Shown: positions 24,801 to 36,483 of the stretch, piece by piece
Numbering within the stretch: position 1 is the first letter of the stretch
Layout of the letters: each line of letters starts with the position of its first letter
NCBI GenBank assembly: GCA_019914995.1
Contig: CM034127.1
Span: forward strand, 3,658,001 to 3,722,000
Direction of reading: 5' to 3'
From: Acanthochlamys bracteata
Taxonomy: Eukaryota > Streptophyta > Magnoliopsida > Pandanales > Velloziaceae
Length of the DNA: 64,000 nucleotides
The notes under the pieces: generated by a model
Told to the model about the DNA's origin: nothing
The model's input: the letters and a program-made list of their open reading frames with translations, nothing else
Databases searched by the model: none
Program-made: the position numbers and the translations under genes

Positions 24801-26395
24801 ATATGCAACAGGATAGGAACGGGAATCCACCAGGTATTATACGTGATATAATTGCTGATCCCATACCGAGACTTTTCAAGGTTATTATAAGGAGGCTTGT
24901 AAAGTGGTGTGTGTTACCGACTTCGTGTATACCAGATAGCTGTATAGTGAATATATACGAGCCAGGGGATTGCATACCTCCTCATATTGATAGTCATGAT
25001 TTTGTGCGGCCGTTTACAACCGTATCATTTCTTAGTGAGTGTAATATACTTTTTGGTACGGATCTGAAGATTGAAGGACCTGGAGAGTTTAGTGCGACAA
25101 CTGCCGTAGCATTACCTGTTGGGTATGTCTTTTGTTCATATGTTTTGCTTCATTAGTCTTTGCTTACTTTTTTTATTCCTTTTCTTTTGGTTTTTTTCTT
25201 GTTTCAGTGAGAAGACTGTCTAGTGAGCATTTCAATGTATATCCTTTTTATATTGTTTTAAGATACAATAGAATGCATGTCATAGCGTGGCTGACCCTTA
25301 CAAAATAGCGCATATCCTTTTATTTGCCTGCTTCCTTTCTGTTTTCTGTTTCTTTTTTTTGTTTTCCTTTCTCATTTTTTGGTTCAGACTTTTTGGATAT
25401 TCTCATTATGTATCGTCTTTCTGAAAGTATATCATCTTTCCATGTTTTTAAGGCAAGCTTTCTGCTTTCTGTCTGGTGATTGTCTACATGGTGATGTCCT
25501 GTTATTAAGTAATTTGCAATCCATTCTTCTAGATTCTGAATTTGCTTTCACATCCAGGTCGGTCCTTGTACTGAATGGCAATGCTGCAGATGTAGCAAAA
25601 CATTGTGTTCCTGCAGTCCCCACAAAAAGGTATTTTTAAGATCAAGCATATTTTGCAACTTTATACTCCTTGCTTTGATCAGAGTCAGAACCTCAGCTTA
25701 TACTGAACTATTTCATCAGGATATCAATAACCTTCAGAAAAATGGATGAAAGCAAGAAGCCATTTGGTTTCACTCCAGAGCCAGACCTCCAGAACATCCA
25801 ACCTCTTTCATATGATACCAACCTAGAGGAATCACCTGCACCAGCCATCAACGGACAGTTGCAGCAGAACAAGAGCAGAAAACCTTCATCTTCGAGGAGG
25901 AGAAACTCTAGAAGAGGCAAAGAATCTACGGCAGAAACTATAGAATCCATCAACTGCGAACCAGGTTCATCAACTCAAAGTCGAAACAGCAGCCTGCACA
26001 ATCCTGCATCTGCTGTCCATACGAACTTGCCTCACCATTCCATAGATGTAAACTCCATTGCCAGCAGCAACAGTTCAGTGTCAGAAAGAAGAAGAGGGTC
26101 TGAAAGCAGGTCTGTAGAGCCTCCAGTGATTTCAGATTTACGCCAAATTTTAAGGGGATCAGCTCAACTGAATTCAAAAGGGGAAACTGATAACTGCAGC
26201 AGCGAGCAGGAAGAGAGCAATGAGCCTATTAGCAGAAACGTTCGTATGGAACACAACCGAATAGTCATTAGTAGCCGAAGAGGTGACGGACTCCTAGAAA
26301 CACCATCATTCATCACAAGTCAAGAACCTGAACTTTCTCGAGCCCGAATACGAACTATCAGAGGAAGAAAGGAGAGCAAGAGTTGGCTTAGATGA
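21879..26395 (+). CDS. ALKBH9-type Fe(II)/2-oxoglutarate RNA demethylase
   Basis: Five exons (21879-22473, 24643-24728, 24812-25122, 25558-25629, 25720-26395) join in frame to 579 residues. The family (ALKBH9A/B/C in Arabidopsis, related to animal ALKBH5) oxidatively removes N6-methyl from adenosine in RNA using Fe(II) and 2-oxoglutarate. The dioxygenase core lies in the middle. Metal ligands are H285 and D287 in PPHIDSHDF and H346 in VAKHCVPAVP. The 2-oxoglutarate-binding arginines are R355 and R361 in RISITFRKM, with spacing as in ALKBH5. The substrate-side block ERTYSEPNKWMPGKGRVTIQ precedes it. The N-terminal 130 residues are acidic. The C-terminal 210 residues are disordered and rich in Arg, Ser and Asn, consistent with RNA binding. 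Intron 1 is 2.2 kb. All key residues are intact. Confidence 0.92.
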
Positions 26396-27039
26396 TTAAT
26401 TTTTTCGCGAGTTTTTGAACGAAATGATTTCTGTTGATTGAGTATGAGGTTGAGATTGACTGATTGAGATACCATAGTGAAAGATCCCTGTTTGTACAAA
26501 AAACAAACGTACGATGGTTTTGCTCCTGTATGATAACCCTGTATTGCTTTTTTCAACACTCCACAGAAAAATATGCATATTTCTCTTTTGCTTACGCTCG
26601 AAGTTAACATTGTATCAAACTTTTTTGTTTTCTTTTACGAGCAGTACGGGGATTCATCAATACTGCGACTTCAAGGTAAAAAGTTCTGTTTTTAGCTCTT
26701 TATTTTGTTCAGTGCTCGAACGAATTGAGTGGAGCAGTTGACAAGTGGTGTAAAAGACCTGATACTATCTTCTCGAAAAAGATAGAAAACGACAAATCTG
26801 GATCCCTACGTGTCCTACGAGGAAAAACTTGTAATCCCATTTGCAGGCTTCAACTCTGCACTCACTCTTTAATACTTTACTTTCTCTATCTTCTCTGTAC
26901 AATCCAAAAATCAAAAGCTCAGCTTCAAGATAGGTACACATTTCGACAAGGAGGTAGAAGAAAATATTCAAGAGCTCTGTTTGGTGGTCTCTCTCTTTGG
27001 TTTAACTGTTTTCTTCTTTTTATCTTTATACAAATAAAC
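26396..27039 (+). other. ALKBH9-like 3' UTR and EF-hand gene promoter
   Basis: Only 644 bases separate the stop of the ALKBH9-like gene from the next start in the same direction. The frame of the EF-hand protein stays open upstream to 26725 but the translation there is not domain-like, so I treat it as 5' UTR. I see no separate gene. Confidence 0.55.
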
Positions 27040-30000
27040 ATGGCAAGTTGGTTCTTGAAATGGAAGAACGGGAGAGGGAAAGGTGGAGACCAGAAGAAGG
27101 TTGTGTTGGATGGAACAGAGATAGAAGAGTTGGTTGAGAACAGAGAGGCTTTCAGTAGTTTTGTTGAGCATAAGTTTCAAGAACTTGATATTAATCACGA
27201 CGGTAAGCTCTCTGTCAAAGAGCTGCAGCCTGCTGTTGCAGATATCGGTGCCGCACTCGGTCTTCCTGCACAAGGAACTTCGTCGGATTCCGATATCATC
27301 TACAAAGAGGTATGTGATGTCTGATTTATCTTTTTAAAAAAATTTATTTGTTTTGTTTGGTTATAAAGTAGTAAGAGATTAGTTAACTGCATGTTTCAAA
27401 TGCTGTGTGATTGAGCTTTCAAGATTTTAATTGATTTGTTTGGATGTGTATTAATTTGAGTTAATAGTTGAATTCAGTTGGTTATTGGCATTGGTGAAGA
27501 TATTGTAGGAGGCCCACTTTGATTTGCTTTTGAGGTGGTTTGATTCTTTAAAATGGCCTCTGTGTGTCTTATTGCCGCTTGGATAATCATTCATTTGTCC
27601 ACCGAATTCAGCGGGAAGATGCGACTACTTAAAATACAGAAGAAGGAATGATCTTTCGGTGTTGAATAGACATGGATTTGAGATTTTACTATCTGCCAAG
27701 TAGCTTTGGTGTGAATTGATGTGCCCATTGATGTTAGTAAGTTAATGCCCATCAGTGATGACCAATGTAGCGATAGTCTGTCATCTTAGATTCCAGATCC
27801 ACACTGTAACGCCAGAAGATAGTATGTGTTTTTAGTTGCTTGTGGGATGCAAAGTTTTTTTTTTCATATCTATGATTTAGGCTTATGTTAAGGTCACTGA
27901 GAAGTTATTCAAGTGGAACTGAACTGCTGAGAATGGATATTGTATCTCCATTACAGGATTTGGCTAGTGTGTGGAACTGTCTGATGCAAGGTTGTAACTT
28001 GGAAATGACCTTTGAGTAAATAAGGAATCTATAGAGCGTGGCAAGGTAATGAAGGTATAGATAATATTGATGTGTTAAGACCTACCCCCTGTATTAGTTT
28101 GGTTACTTTTACCATACTTAACTAGTAAGGTATCCGTTTGAGCTGTGGAACCTACTAGTATAAGTAGTAGACATACGGTTTCATATAGTACAATTTTGAG
28201 AGTTCAAATAAAGCTATCTATCTTTCCTCATCTTCTCTCGATGTAAAACCCCAGCAGTATTCATCTGGTGGAGTGTTGTCCTATCTCTTCTTGGATCATT
28301 TTCAGAGCCAAATATGATGACTATTCTAAATCAGATGAATCTCTCTTTTTTTTTCACATTTTCTACTTTGAAAAAGCTATACAGGTTGCATTATTGTTAA
28401 TATGAGAAGATAGGACAATGCCAAACATTGTTCAGCCAAATCAGTGCAATATAGCATCCAAAAGCTCTTCCCATGAATGATGCGGTCTATCCTGTTCAAA
28501 GTTTTGATACTAACAGTTAGCTTTTCCATTAAGTACATTATTGCTATGGACACTTGTTCAAAAGGCCCCGTGCGAACAACCTAAAGTATTTCTCGGCGGA
28601 GTATAGCCACTCCTGGAGCCCTGTGCTGAATGATGGATATTTATGCCTATCTCTGGGAGGTGCTATGGCTGGTTCTGGATGTGGGTTAGGTAACCAATGG
28701 CCCGATCAGAGGGCCAAGTGAGAAGCAGGATAGGTTGGTTGTGGGTTTGGAAAGGGTAAAAGTTGCTTGAATGCCTTGAAATGCAAATGGGTACTGCAGT
28801 GTAGATGGCTGCTGTGAAGGATTGATTGCAAGTAGTGAAGTCTGAATTTGCTGAACAGAGTGTCACGGCATGGATGGAGAGGATTCAGCATTCTGAAAAC
28901 ATATTGCTGGTTGGGTTAAGGTGGCCATGATGGATGCAGTAGGAGACAGAGGGAGGCTGAGGGTGGGTAATGAAGGTGTTCTTCTGTTTGCTGCCAATGG
29001 TGTGAAACATTTACGTTGAGAAGATATTTCCAGTTATATTATATCACTATTTGCACCCTTCAATATATTTAGTCTGATATTTGTAAACTTTTATGAAGGT
29101 TTTGAACGAGTTCACACATGGAAAACAAAACAACGTGAGCAAATCCGAGTTTGAAGTTGTTCTGTCTGACATTCTGTTGGGCATGGCTGCTGGTCTTAAG
29201 AGAGACCCCATTGTGATATTGAGAATGGATGGTGAAGATTTAAGAGAGTTCATTGGAAGTGCAAGGTTTGAACCTGAAATGGTAGCCATATATACCCAGT
29301 TGGATACAAGCATTGCCTCTCTGCGTGAATGTATTAGAAGCACTTTGAAACAGCTCACAGTTGAGCATGGTATGCCGCCCACATCAGATCCTTGGGTATG
29401 CTTCTATTCTAATTCCTTCAATTACATCATATTATTTAAAATTAATGTGTTTTTGGTAACGAAATAAAAGTTGGTATCAATGGAATGAGCAAATCTCTCT
29501 ACGGCGATTCTCAGGTATCAGAGAATATCTTGGAACATGCTTTGCGATCTGTTGACCAGAGTGATAGTGAAAATTCCACTTCACAAGAAACATGCTTTTC
29601 ACAATTTAAATTGGTTGCTGACAATATTATCAAGCGTCTTCAAGAGCAGCCTGTCATTGTTGCACATACAGAAAACACTTTTGATGGGAGTGGAGTGAGG
29701 AGATTATTGGCCAACAAGTTTGAAGTTGACAAGGTGCTTTCATTGTAATCCTGCATCGCTCTCTATCTTCTCTAGGTTCTATGATCATTTGTACTAATTC
29801 TTATAGATTTTACAGCAATATTTAAGATACAAGCTTTTAATTAGACATCCTTAGCTATATTGTATACCCATGCACATAATTGGTTTTTTTATGTACTATT
29901 ATTATCTGACGCAACCCTTTCTTTCAATACTATTGTCATAGAACCATATGATGACTGTTTTTCCCAAAATATAATGATTTTGTAGTGCAGTAAAAAGATC

Positions 30001-31435
30001 CTGTTGTAGTATAGAGTCAACTAGTTGTTCATTATATAAAGGATGGTAAGGTGGGAATTGACACTGAACTTTTTTGCATGCATCAGAGTATATGAAAAAA
30101 AGTATCTAGGTGATTACACCCTTCTGTAACATGTATAATTGAATCTTCTAATTATGTGAATAAGTTTTTGGAGTATGTCAGTATAAGGTTAGATATAGTG
30201 CAAGGCAATCAATTGTGATGCTCAGTACTGCAGGCGAGTGCATCTTTTAGCTTGTTGCTTCTTGTATAGTATAAAATGTGTGCTAACTTCTTTGGTTATC
30301 AAATTGTTACCTTTTATCTAAATGGTAGATGAAAATTATATATTTAATTTACCGTTATCTATGTTGGGTTTTTTTTTTTTTTTTTTTTTTTTTGCCATTT
30401 TAACTTGGTGGCTACAGATACTGGAGGGAATGTGGAGAGACCTGCCAAAAGATAAACATGCCAAGCTACCCAAAGATTATCTCCGAGTTGGGCTAGACAG
30501 GATGGCTGCATCAGCAAATTTACCTCCTCTTGGCGCTGTTGATCAGGTACATGCTGTATCTATAACTTGACTTAAAGGCCACTTCAATCAGTACTAAATT
30601 TAACCTTGTGATCTAGTGGCTCTCACATTTGACATAGTGAACATATTGGTCTTTTTTCCCCATAGTTTAAATTCTTATTTGGAGCAGTTGCTTCTGATTT
30701 TGTTGTTACTCAGACTTCTAGGATTCGATCTCCTGTGTTTACTGCTTTTTTCAGTGATTAGTTGATTATCCCTTTTGTCTGCCTTCGATGAGAAAAAATC
30801 AAGCAGAGTTTCGAAGTGACTACAGGTTTATGTGCCATTGTTGGGGGACATTGTTTAACAATTGGATCAGCTATCATCATATGCAGTCTGTTTGTGAGCT
30901 GGAATATTTGTATGGTCGACGTTTTGAAACATTTAAGTGGGACAATTACTTGTCACATGAATGTCGTGTAGCATCTTGTAATACCGTCATGGTGTGTGGT
31001 TATGATTATCCCTGAGAAGGATGCCTCATCTCTCTCAAAAGCTTATTCTGCTGCTATCTTCCAGAGAAGCTACCTCAGCGATAGTTATATTCATGCCGAA
31101 ACTGTCTGCGCAAACCAGACGATATTTTCTTTTATGACCTTAATGGTTGGTAATTATTTCTTCTCATTTACATCATGAGTGGTATGAATTGGTTGTCAAT
31201 CCTGTGACAGGTAGATGCAGTTGTGAACGAGACCTTCAAGATGGCTGATGCTGATGAAGGTAAGCTAATTGACAAGGAAGAGTTCAAGAGTATAACGAAG
31301 ACTATCCTGGGAAGCGTCATGCTGCAGTTGGAAGGCAATCCGATCTTCATCTCAACCAACTCCGTCGTTCATGAACCGATGGCTTCTTCATCTACACTGC
31401 TGCCTCCAGACCCGGAGCCTATGGCACAGAGTTAA
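27040..31435 (+). CDS. EF-hand calcium-binding family protein
   Basis: Five exons (27040-27309, 29099-29395, 29515-29733, 30418-30546, 31211-31435) join in frame to 379 residues. The ATG at 27040 begins MASWFLKWKN. A canonical EF-hand loop with Asp/Asn at 1, 3 and 5, Gly at 6 and Glu at 12 is at residues 50-61 (DINHDGKLSVKE). A second loop near the C terminus (DADEGKLIDKEE, residues 318-329) keeps positions 1, 3, 8 and 12 but has Gly at 5 and Lys at 6, so calcium binding there is doubtful. Exon 2 may hold a third, non-functional hand (NEFTHGKQNNVSKSEFEVVL). The middle has no motif I know. Similar uncharacterised EF-hand proteins occur across land plants. It is probably a calcium-responsive soluble protein; its partner is unknown. 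Confidence 0.85.
30369..30393. repeat. Poly-T run in intron
   Basis: About 25 consecutive T residues lie in intron 3 of the EF-hand gene, 24 bases before the exon 4 acceptor. It probably serves as an oversized polypyrimidine tract and is likely length-variable. Confidence 0.85.
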
Positions 31436-34400
31436 TGATGGTTTTAGCTCAACAGGAATAATGTGCTTACAGGCTTTGTTAAGCTAGGTTATATTAATGT
31501 GCTTACTATTATCTTATAGAGCATTGCATCGTTATCAAAACAGTGTGTTATGGACATTATATCCAACTTAAGATTGTAACTTGTCTAGGCTTGAAGTGTT
31601 CCTGGATGGAATTTAGTGATCCGGAGTCCTTTGTCTCAATTTTAGATGGGAAAGACTTCAGCTAGCTAACAATTGCAGGGCCAAGACAAAGCAGTTGGTT
31701 TGTAAATAGCAAACACTACTTATGTGCTAATGCAAATGTTGTATCTTGAACCTATGCATGTATTGTGAGATTTGTGGTTTTCTTAATTATGCTTCCTGAA
31801 TTTCCTTGAAGTTTGGTTTCTCCCATCAATTCGATGAAGTTATTTTACAGAAACTATTGGTAGAAGTTGTTTGATGCAAGGATAAAATTTCAGAGCGGCT
31901 GCCATATAGTTGCAAAGCAAAGCTGAAACAAAGCATATGCTTTAAAACAGATGATAGTACGATTCTGTAAATGGTGTGCATTATTGAAAGGTGCTATACG
32001 GAACTCTTACGAGAAGAATCATATCATTCCAAGGGGCAGCTGACAATGCCAGCCTTTTGATTCCACAAAGAAAATCCATCCTCTTAAATGACAGAATTCT
32101 CAGCTTCTGATTTTCAAGAAAGAACAATTCTCAAATTATCAGTCTGCTATCCTTCTAGTAGTGCTTTCAGTTATACTGGTTGAAAGAATCGAAATGTTCC
32201 AAGGGTCAAGAGTTGCCGGAACAACAAACAGATCACTAACATTAAAATGTTAATTTCATCACCTGTTGTTTGTTAACAACTTCAAATATATTCAACTAAT
32301 GGCCCCTAAACATGGCAATACCACGTTGAGTTGAGTTTTACATTGGCTCGTGCCGTATTTAGTCACATCTCTTCTGACTAAGTCAATTTTTTATTTTAAA
32401 TGAGCTAACAAATATAGCTAAGAAAACTTACGTGGGCTTCAAAAAGGAAGAGAAGTAAAGAACACACTTGAAGAGCTTAGAATGAACTCTTTGTTACACT
32501 AATCAAGATTGTTTACAAATCTTTTTGCTTACAACTCTTGCTTGATGCCTCAAATGAAAATCTTATCTTCCTATTTATACTTATTCTACTTACTCGATGG
32601 ACGGTAAAGATTATTCTGATCGGACGGTGGATAACATTTGATACAGAAGTTTCAATACAAAAATCTTCACCACTAAATATTCAATCTTTCTATAGTATTC
32701 TTAAGCTACTCTAGACCTATCTTATTTATAATGCATTTTATCTAGATAAAAGGTAATGAAATAGAGAGAAAAGTCAAAATAGTCATACCGCAATACAAGT
32801 TTATGTGCGCAGACTCAACTAGTTCATTACCTAACGATAATGAAGTTAATTTTCATTTTTGTTTCAATGCAGAAACATTCCAACATATGTATATTTTGTT
32901 AGGTAGCAGAGAGATTGGTTCTGTATGGCTGCTTCTGTCATGGAAGTGTACGTTATACTAACATGCATGTCACCTCAACTCAAGCACGTTTAGTAAGCTA
33001 AGGCAAAAGAAACAAACAGTCATGTGCTTCCCATGTTATCTCTTCTTCTATGTTCTTCTCTGACACAAAAATGTTTCAAGCAGAAATCTAGCTACTAGTA
33101 TTATCCATGCAATCTCAGGATATGGAAATATAACACAAATACACAAGCAGTTATATCTAATTAACTGTCAAGAGAAGAAAGAATTCAGGATTTTGTACAA
33201 CAATACAGTCTTACAATTATTAATATTCACACAAATTAGATAGAAAATTAGATAGCGACGCTAACTTGAATACTCTACCTTCAAATGGATCAAGCTACTT
33301 ATAAACCAGAAGGCCTAGAAACATGCAATGTCTCTACGGAAGTGCACGGATTTTACTTTCTTGTTCATGGAATCTTCTGATATATAAAACGAATGAAAAA
33401 AAGTTGAGAACTTTCTGAAACAATCTTGTATCTTCTACAGATTCTTTCAAAGATTTGGTAGAGAGAAGTATGGAGTAAGGATTTATCAAGACTAACAAGT
33501 GCAAGCGCAAGACTGGATAACTGGAAAAAAAATAGTTCTTTTCATTCTGTAAAGTGCAGTTTTATGGCTGCACACAGGTGTCAGTTGTTGGATTAATTTT
33601 CTTTTTCTTAAGGTAATCAATGTGATTGTTAATTGATTAGCTCAACAGAATTGCGTTGACATATCAATGTGATTGTTATAATACAAGTTTAACAAAATGA
33701 AAGAATTGAAACAACAATGAATACAGAACTAACAGTAAGTTGATTTAGTAGGACTTCTGGAATGGTGAGTGATCAACTTCTAATTAGTTCAGTAAAATAG
33801 TTATCTAGGCTATAAACAACTAGTTTATTTGAAAAAGTGACTCAAGATTTAACTACAAAACAGTCTATGCATTAGCATTATTTTGGTTCTCGAATTATTA
33901 TGCTTCAGTAATTAATTGTTAGGTGTAGGTTGGAATCAAAACTTCAAAAGTAGTACAGCGCCAGCTTATGCATCGCGTGATTGATTATTTAGAGAGTGGA
34001 CTCATAATGGTACTTGCTTCATTTATAATAAAACCTTACACATGCGTTTCATCGCACAGACAATGAAATATTCATATTCAAATACATAATTTAGTTTGCA
34101 TAAAACTCCAAAATTTAATATTATCTCAACTTTTCCATTCCTGATGATTTAAACTTTTGACTAAGAGGCATCTTCTTCTTTCATTTATTCCCAGTAATTA
34201 TGCTAAACGAGTCTAATCCTGGTATAATCCAAACTAAGTTTTGGACTCTGCAGGCTGCCATGTCCCATGGTCCTTACATCCGGAGTTTAACTAGATGGAT
34301 AACAATATAAACCGAGCTCATGTGAATGAAAGTCGTCTCTAGTGGAACACTATTGATCAACAGACTCATATTTATAGATGCCTTGTTCTTTCATAGCCTG

Positions 34401-34804
34401 ATATTAACATATGAACATCTGATACATAGGCACGGGATGGTTGTGGGCATCAATAGTTGACATTTAATGATTTGGCGCCTCCCTTCTTCGTAACTGATGG
34501 TAGGCCACAATTTTATTTTGGCACATTATAGTTTTGAAGAGTATGAGAGGGAAGACAAACGAAATGGGGTGAGTAGCGAAAACTGGGACGGAGTAGATCG
34601 AGCAGAGAATATATTTGAACTGAAGGGATCAAAAGAGTTGGTTTTGAAAATAAAACAAGCTAGAGAAAACATATAGACTACACACACAACCAGCTCATTT
34701 CCCTCCTTGTTTATATTCTCTCTTCTGCAAGAATCCCAAGGAAAAAGAAAACATCAATGGTTTCTTCATAGAACCCAACTTAGAGAAAGAAAGGGCCATC
34801 TCTC
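31436..34804. other. Intergenic DNA with LTR-like remnant, otherwise no gene seen
   Basis: The first few hundred bases are the likely 3' UTR of the EF-hand gene. From about 32330 to 32770 there is an LTR-like remnant, listed separately. From 32800 to 34500 I see no coding frame. The last 250 bases or so are the likely 5' UTR and promoter of the C2H2 gene. Confidence 0.5.
32330..32770 (-). mobile_element. LTR-like retrotransposon remnant
   Basis: Read on the minus strand, the segment has a TATA box (TATAAATAGGAAG near 32579), then about 170 bases of transcript-leader-like sequence, then an AATAAA-like signal (AAAATAAAAAA near 32395). This is the layout of a plant Copia-type LTR. No internal domain or second LTR is visible, so it would be a solo LTR. 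Ends are not defined. Confidence 0.35.
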
Positions 34805-36483
34805 ATGGCTCTTAACTCTTTCCTTCCAGCTACTGCTGCTACACCAACTCCACAGCACCAAGACCTCCTCGACCGCCACTACCATCATCATCACAGAAAG
34901 AATTCATCGAAGAAAAACAAAAAGAAGAAGAAGAGTTCATTACCACCACCTCCGGTAAAAGCACCAGCTCAATCTTCATGGGAACAGTTCAAAAGCCTTC
35001 TGACTTGCCGGACCACAGCTGCATCCGTACCATCTATGGTCTACGACCCATCCAAGAATCATGCACAACAAAGCAGCAGCAGCAGTACTAAAACAGGGCA
35101 CCAATATGGGTTATCTTGCGTGTCATCGATATGCGCGTTGCGTGACGTTGTGCATGTTAACACACGCGTTGTTCACCGGTCCGATAGTGCTGATAGGTCT
35201 TCGCTTGCCAAAAGCGAACACTTCGCCATTAGCGAAACTGTTCCGCTTGCTCGAAGAGGCGTGAATAACTCGCAACATCAACCGTCGGCGAGAGGCAGCA
35301 GCAGCGTTGGAGGCATGCATCTCCGGCGGCTTTCGGGGTGCTATGAGTGCCATGCCATTGATGCTGAATCCGCATCAAGGTATTTACCTATACACATATT
35401 TCTACGCGTTATATAAACTTGAATGATGGATGATTGTGAAATTTTATTATCGATAATCAGGAGGTATCCGAGACCCAGAACATTGAGCGCTTGTAACGAG
35501 TGCGGCGAAGTTTTTACAAAACCTGAGAGCTTAGAGCTTCACCAAACCATGCGCCATGCCGGTACTCAATTCACTATTCTTGTTCATCGATTATGATTTC
35601 CTGATTTTTTTATTAATTGACGAGGTGCTAATTCACAAGCAACAGTTTCAGCTTTTAAGATCCAGCTCACAAATTCTGTTTTTTAAGTACTACCACTACT
35701 TATATACAGTAGTATCGATCCTGCCAGTGCAACAATTACGAATAAGAACCTTGGCCATGTTACCAAGTACATGTAGCTAAGTAGCCAAGATTAATGGTAA
35801 TTAAAATTACTCCGGAAATGCATTTGATTGATGAACGGAATGCAATTGCAGTGTCGGAGTTGGGACCGGAGGACTCAGGAAGAAACATAGTGGAGATAAT
35901 CTTCAAATCAAGTTGGCAAAAGAAAGGAGAACTCCAGCTCCCTCACTACCTAATCGACCGAATCCTCAAAGTCCATAACTCTTCACGCACCGTTTCACGT
36001 TTCGAAGACTACCGCAGCGCAATCAAATCGCATTACGTCTCCGCCGCAGTTCTCAAGAAGAACATTCCGCGTTGCGCCGCAGACGGCAACGAGCTTCTCC
36101 GTTTCCATTCCACTTCACTCGCTTGTCCTCTCGGTGCTAACGGGTCTTCTTCGTTATGTACTTCAATCTCATGTGGCATATGTGGAGTTATCCGGCATGG
36201 TTTTGCTCGTGGAACAAACGTGCAAACCACGGCTAGTAGCGGCCGGGCACACGGCTGCAGCCCTCAATATCAGAGCAATATTTACAGTAATGCGTTGCAG
36301 GCACGTGCGATGCTTGTTTGCCGAGTGATTGCAGGACGAGTTAGACGAGCTGGCGAAGAGCTGGGGGACGAGTTTGACTCGGTGGCCGGAGAAGGGTTGT
36401 ATGGGAATCTTGAAGAGTTGTTTGTTGCAAATCCTCGTGCTATACTTCCTTGCTTCGTCGTCATCTACCGTGTTCTGGAATAA
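34805..36483 (+). CDS. C2H2 zinc-finger protein with C-terminal PARP-like domain
   Basis: Three exons (34805-35379, 35461-35561, 35852-36483) join in frame to 435 residues. The N-terminal 190 residues are low-complexity with a His run and a Lys-rich stretch, a probable nuclear-localisation signal. One C2H2 finger (C203, C206, H219, H224; ACNECGEVFTKPESLELHQT) is encoded by exon 2. The C-terminal 200 residues resemble the PARP/ADP-ribosyltransferase fold: NELLRFHST (H311) at the place of the H-G-T motif, CGICGVIRHGFARG, ARAMLVCRVIAGRV, FDSVAGEG, and ELFVANPRAILPCFVVIYR at the end. The motif His and a late Glu appear kept but the second-motif Tyr seems absent, so catalysis is doubtful. From memory this matches Arabidopsis At1g75710 and relatives. 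The ADP-ribosylation-like assignment is my inference from motif order. Confidence 0.87.

Noticed and set aside
26725-27039. In-frame N-terminal extension of the EF-hand protein
   Set aside because: The added residues contain no family-like sequence and MASWFLKWKN looks like a natural start; most of it is probably 5' UTR.
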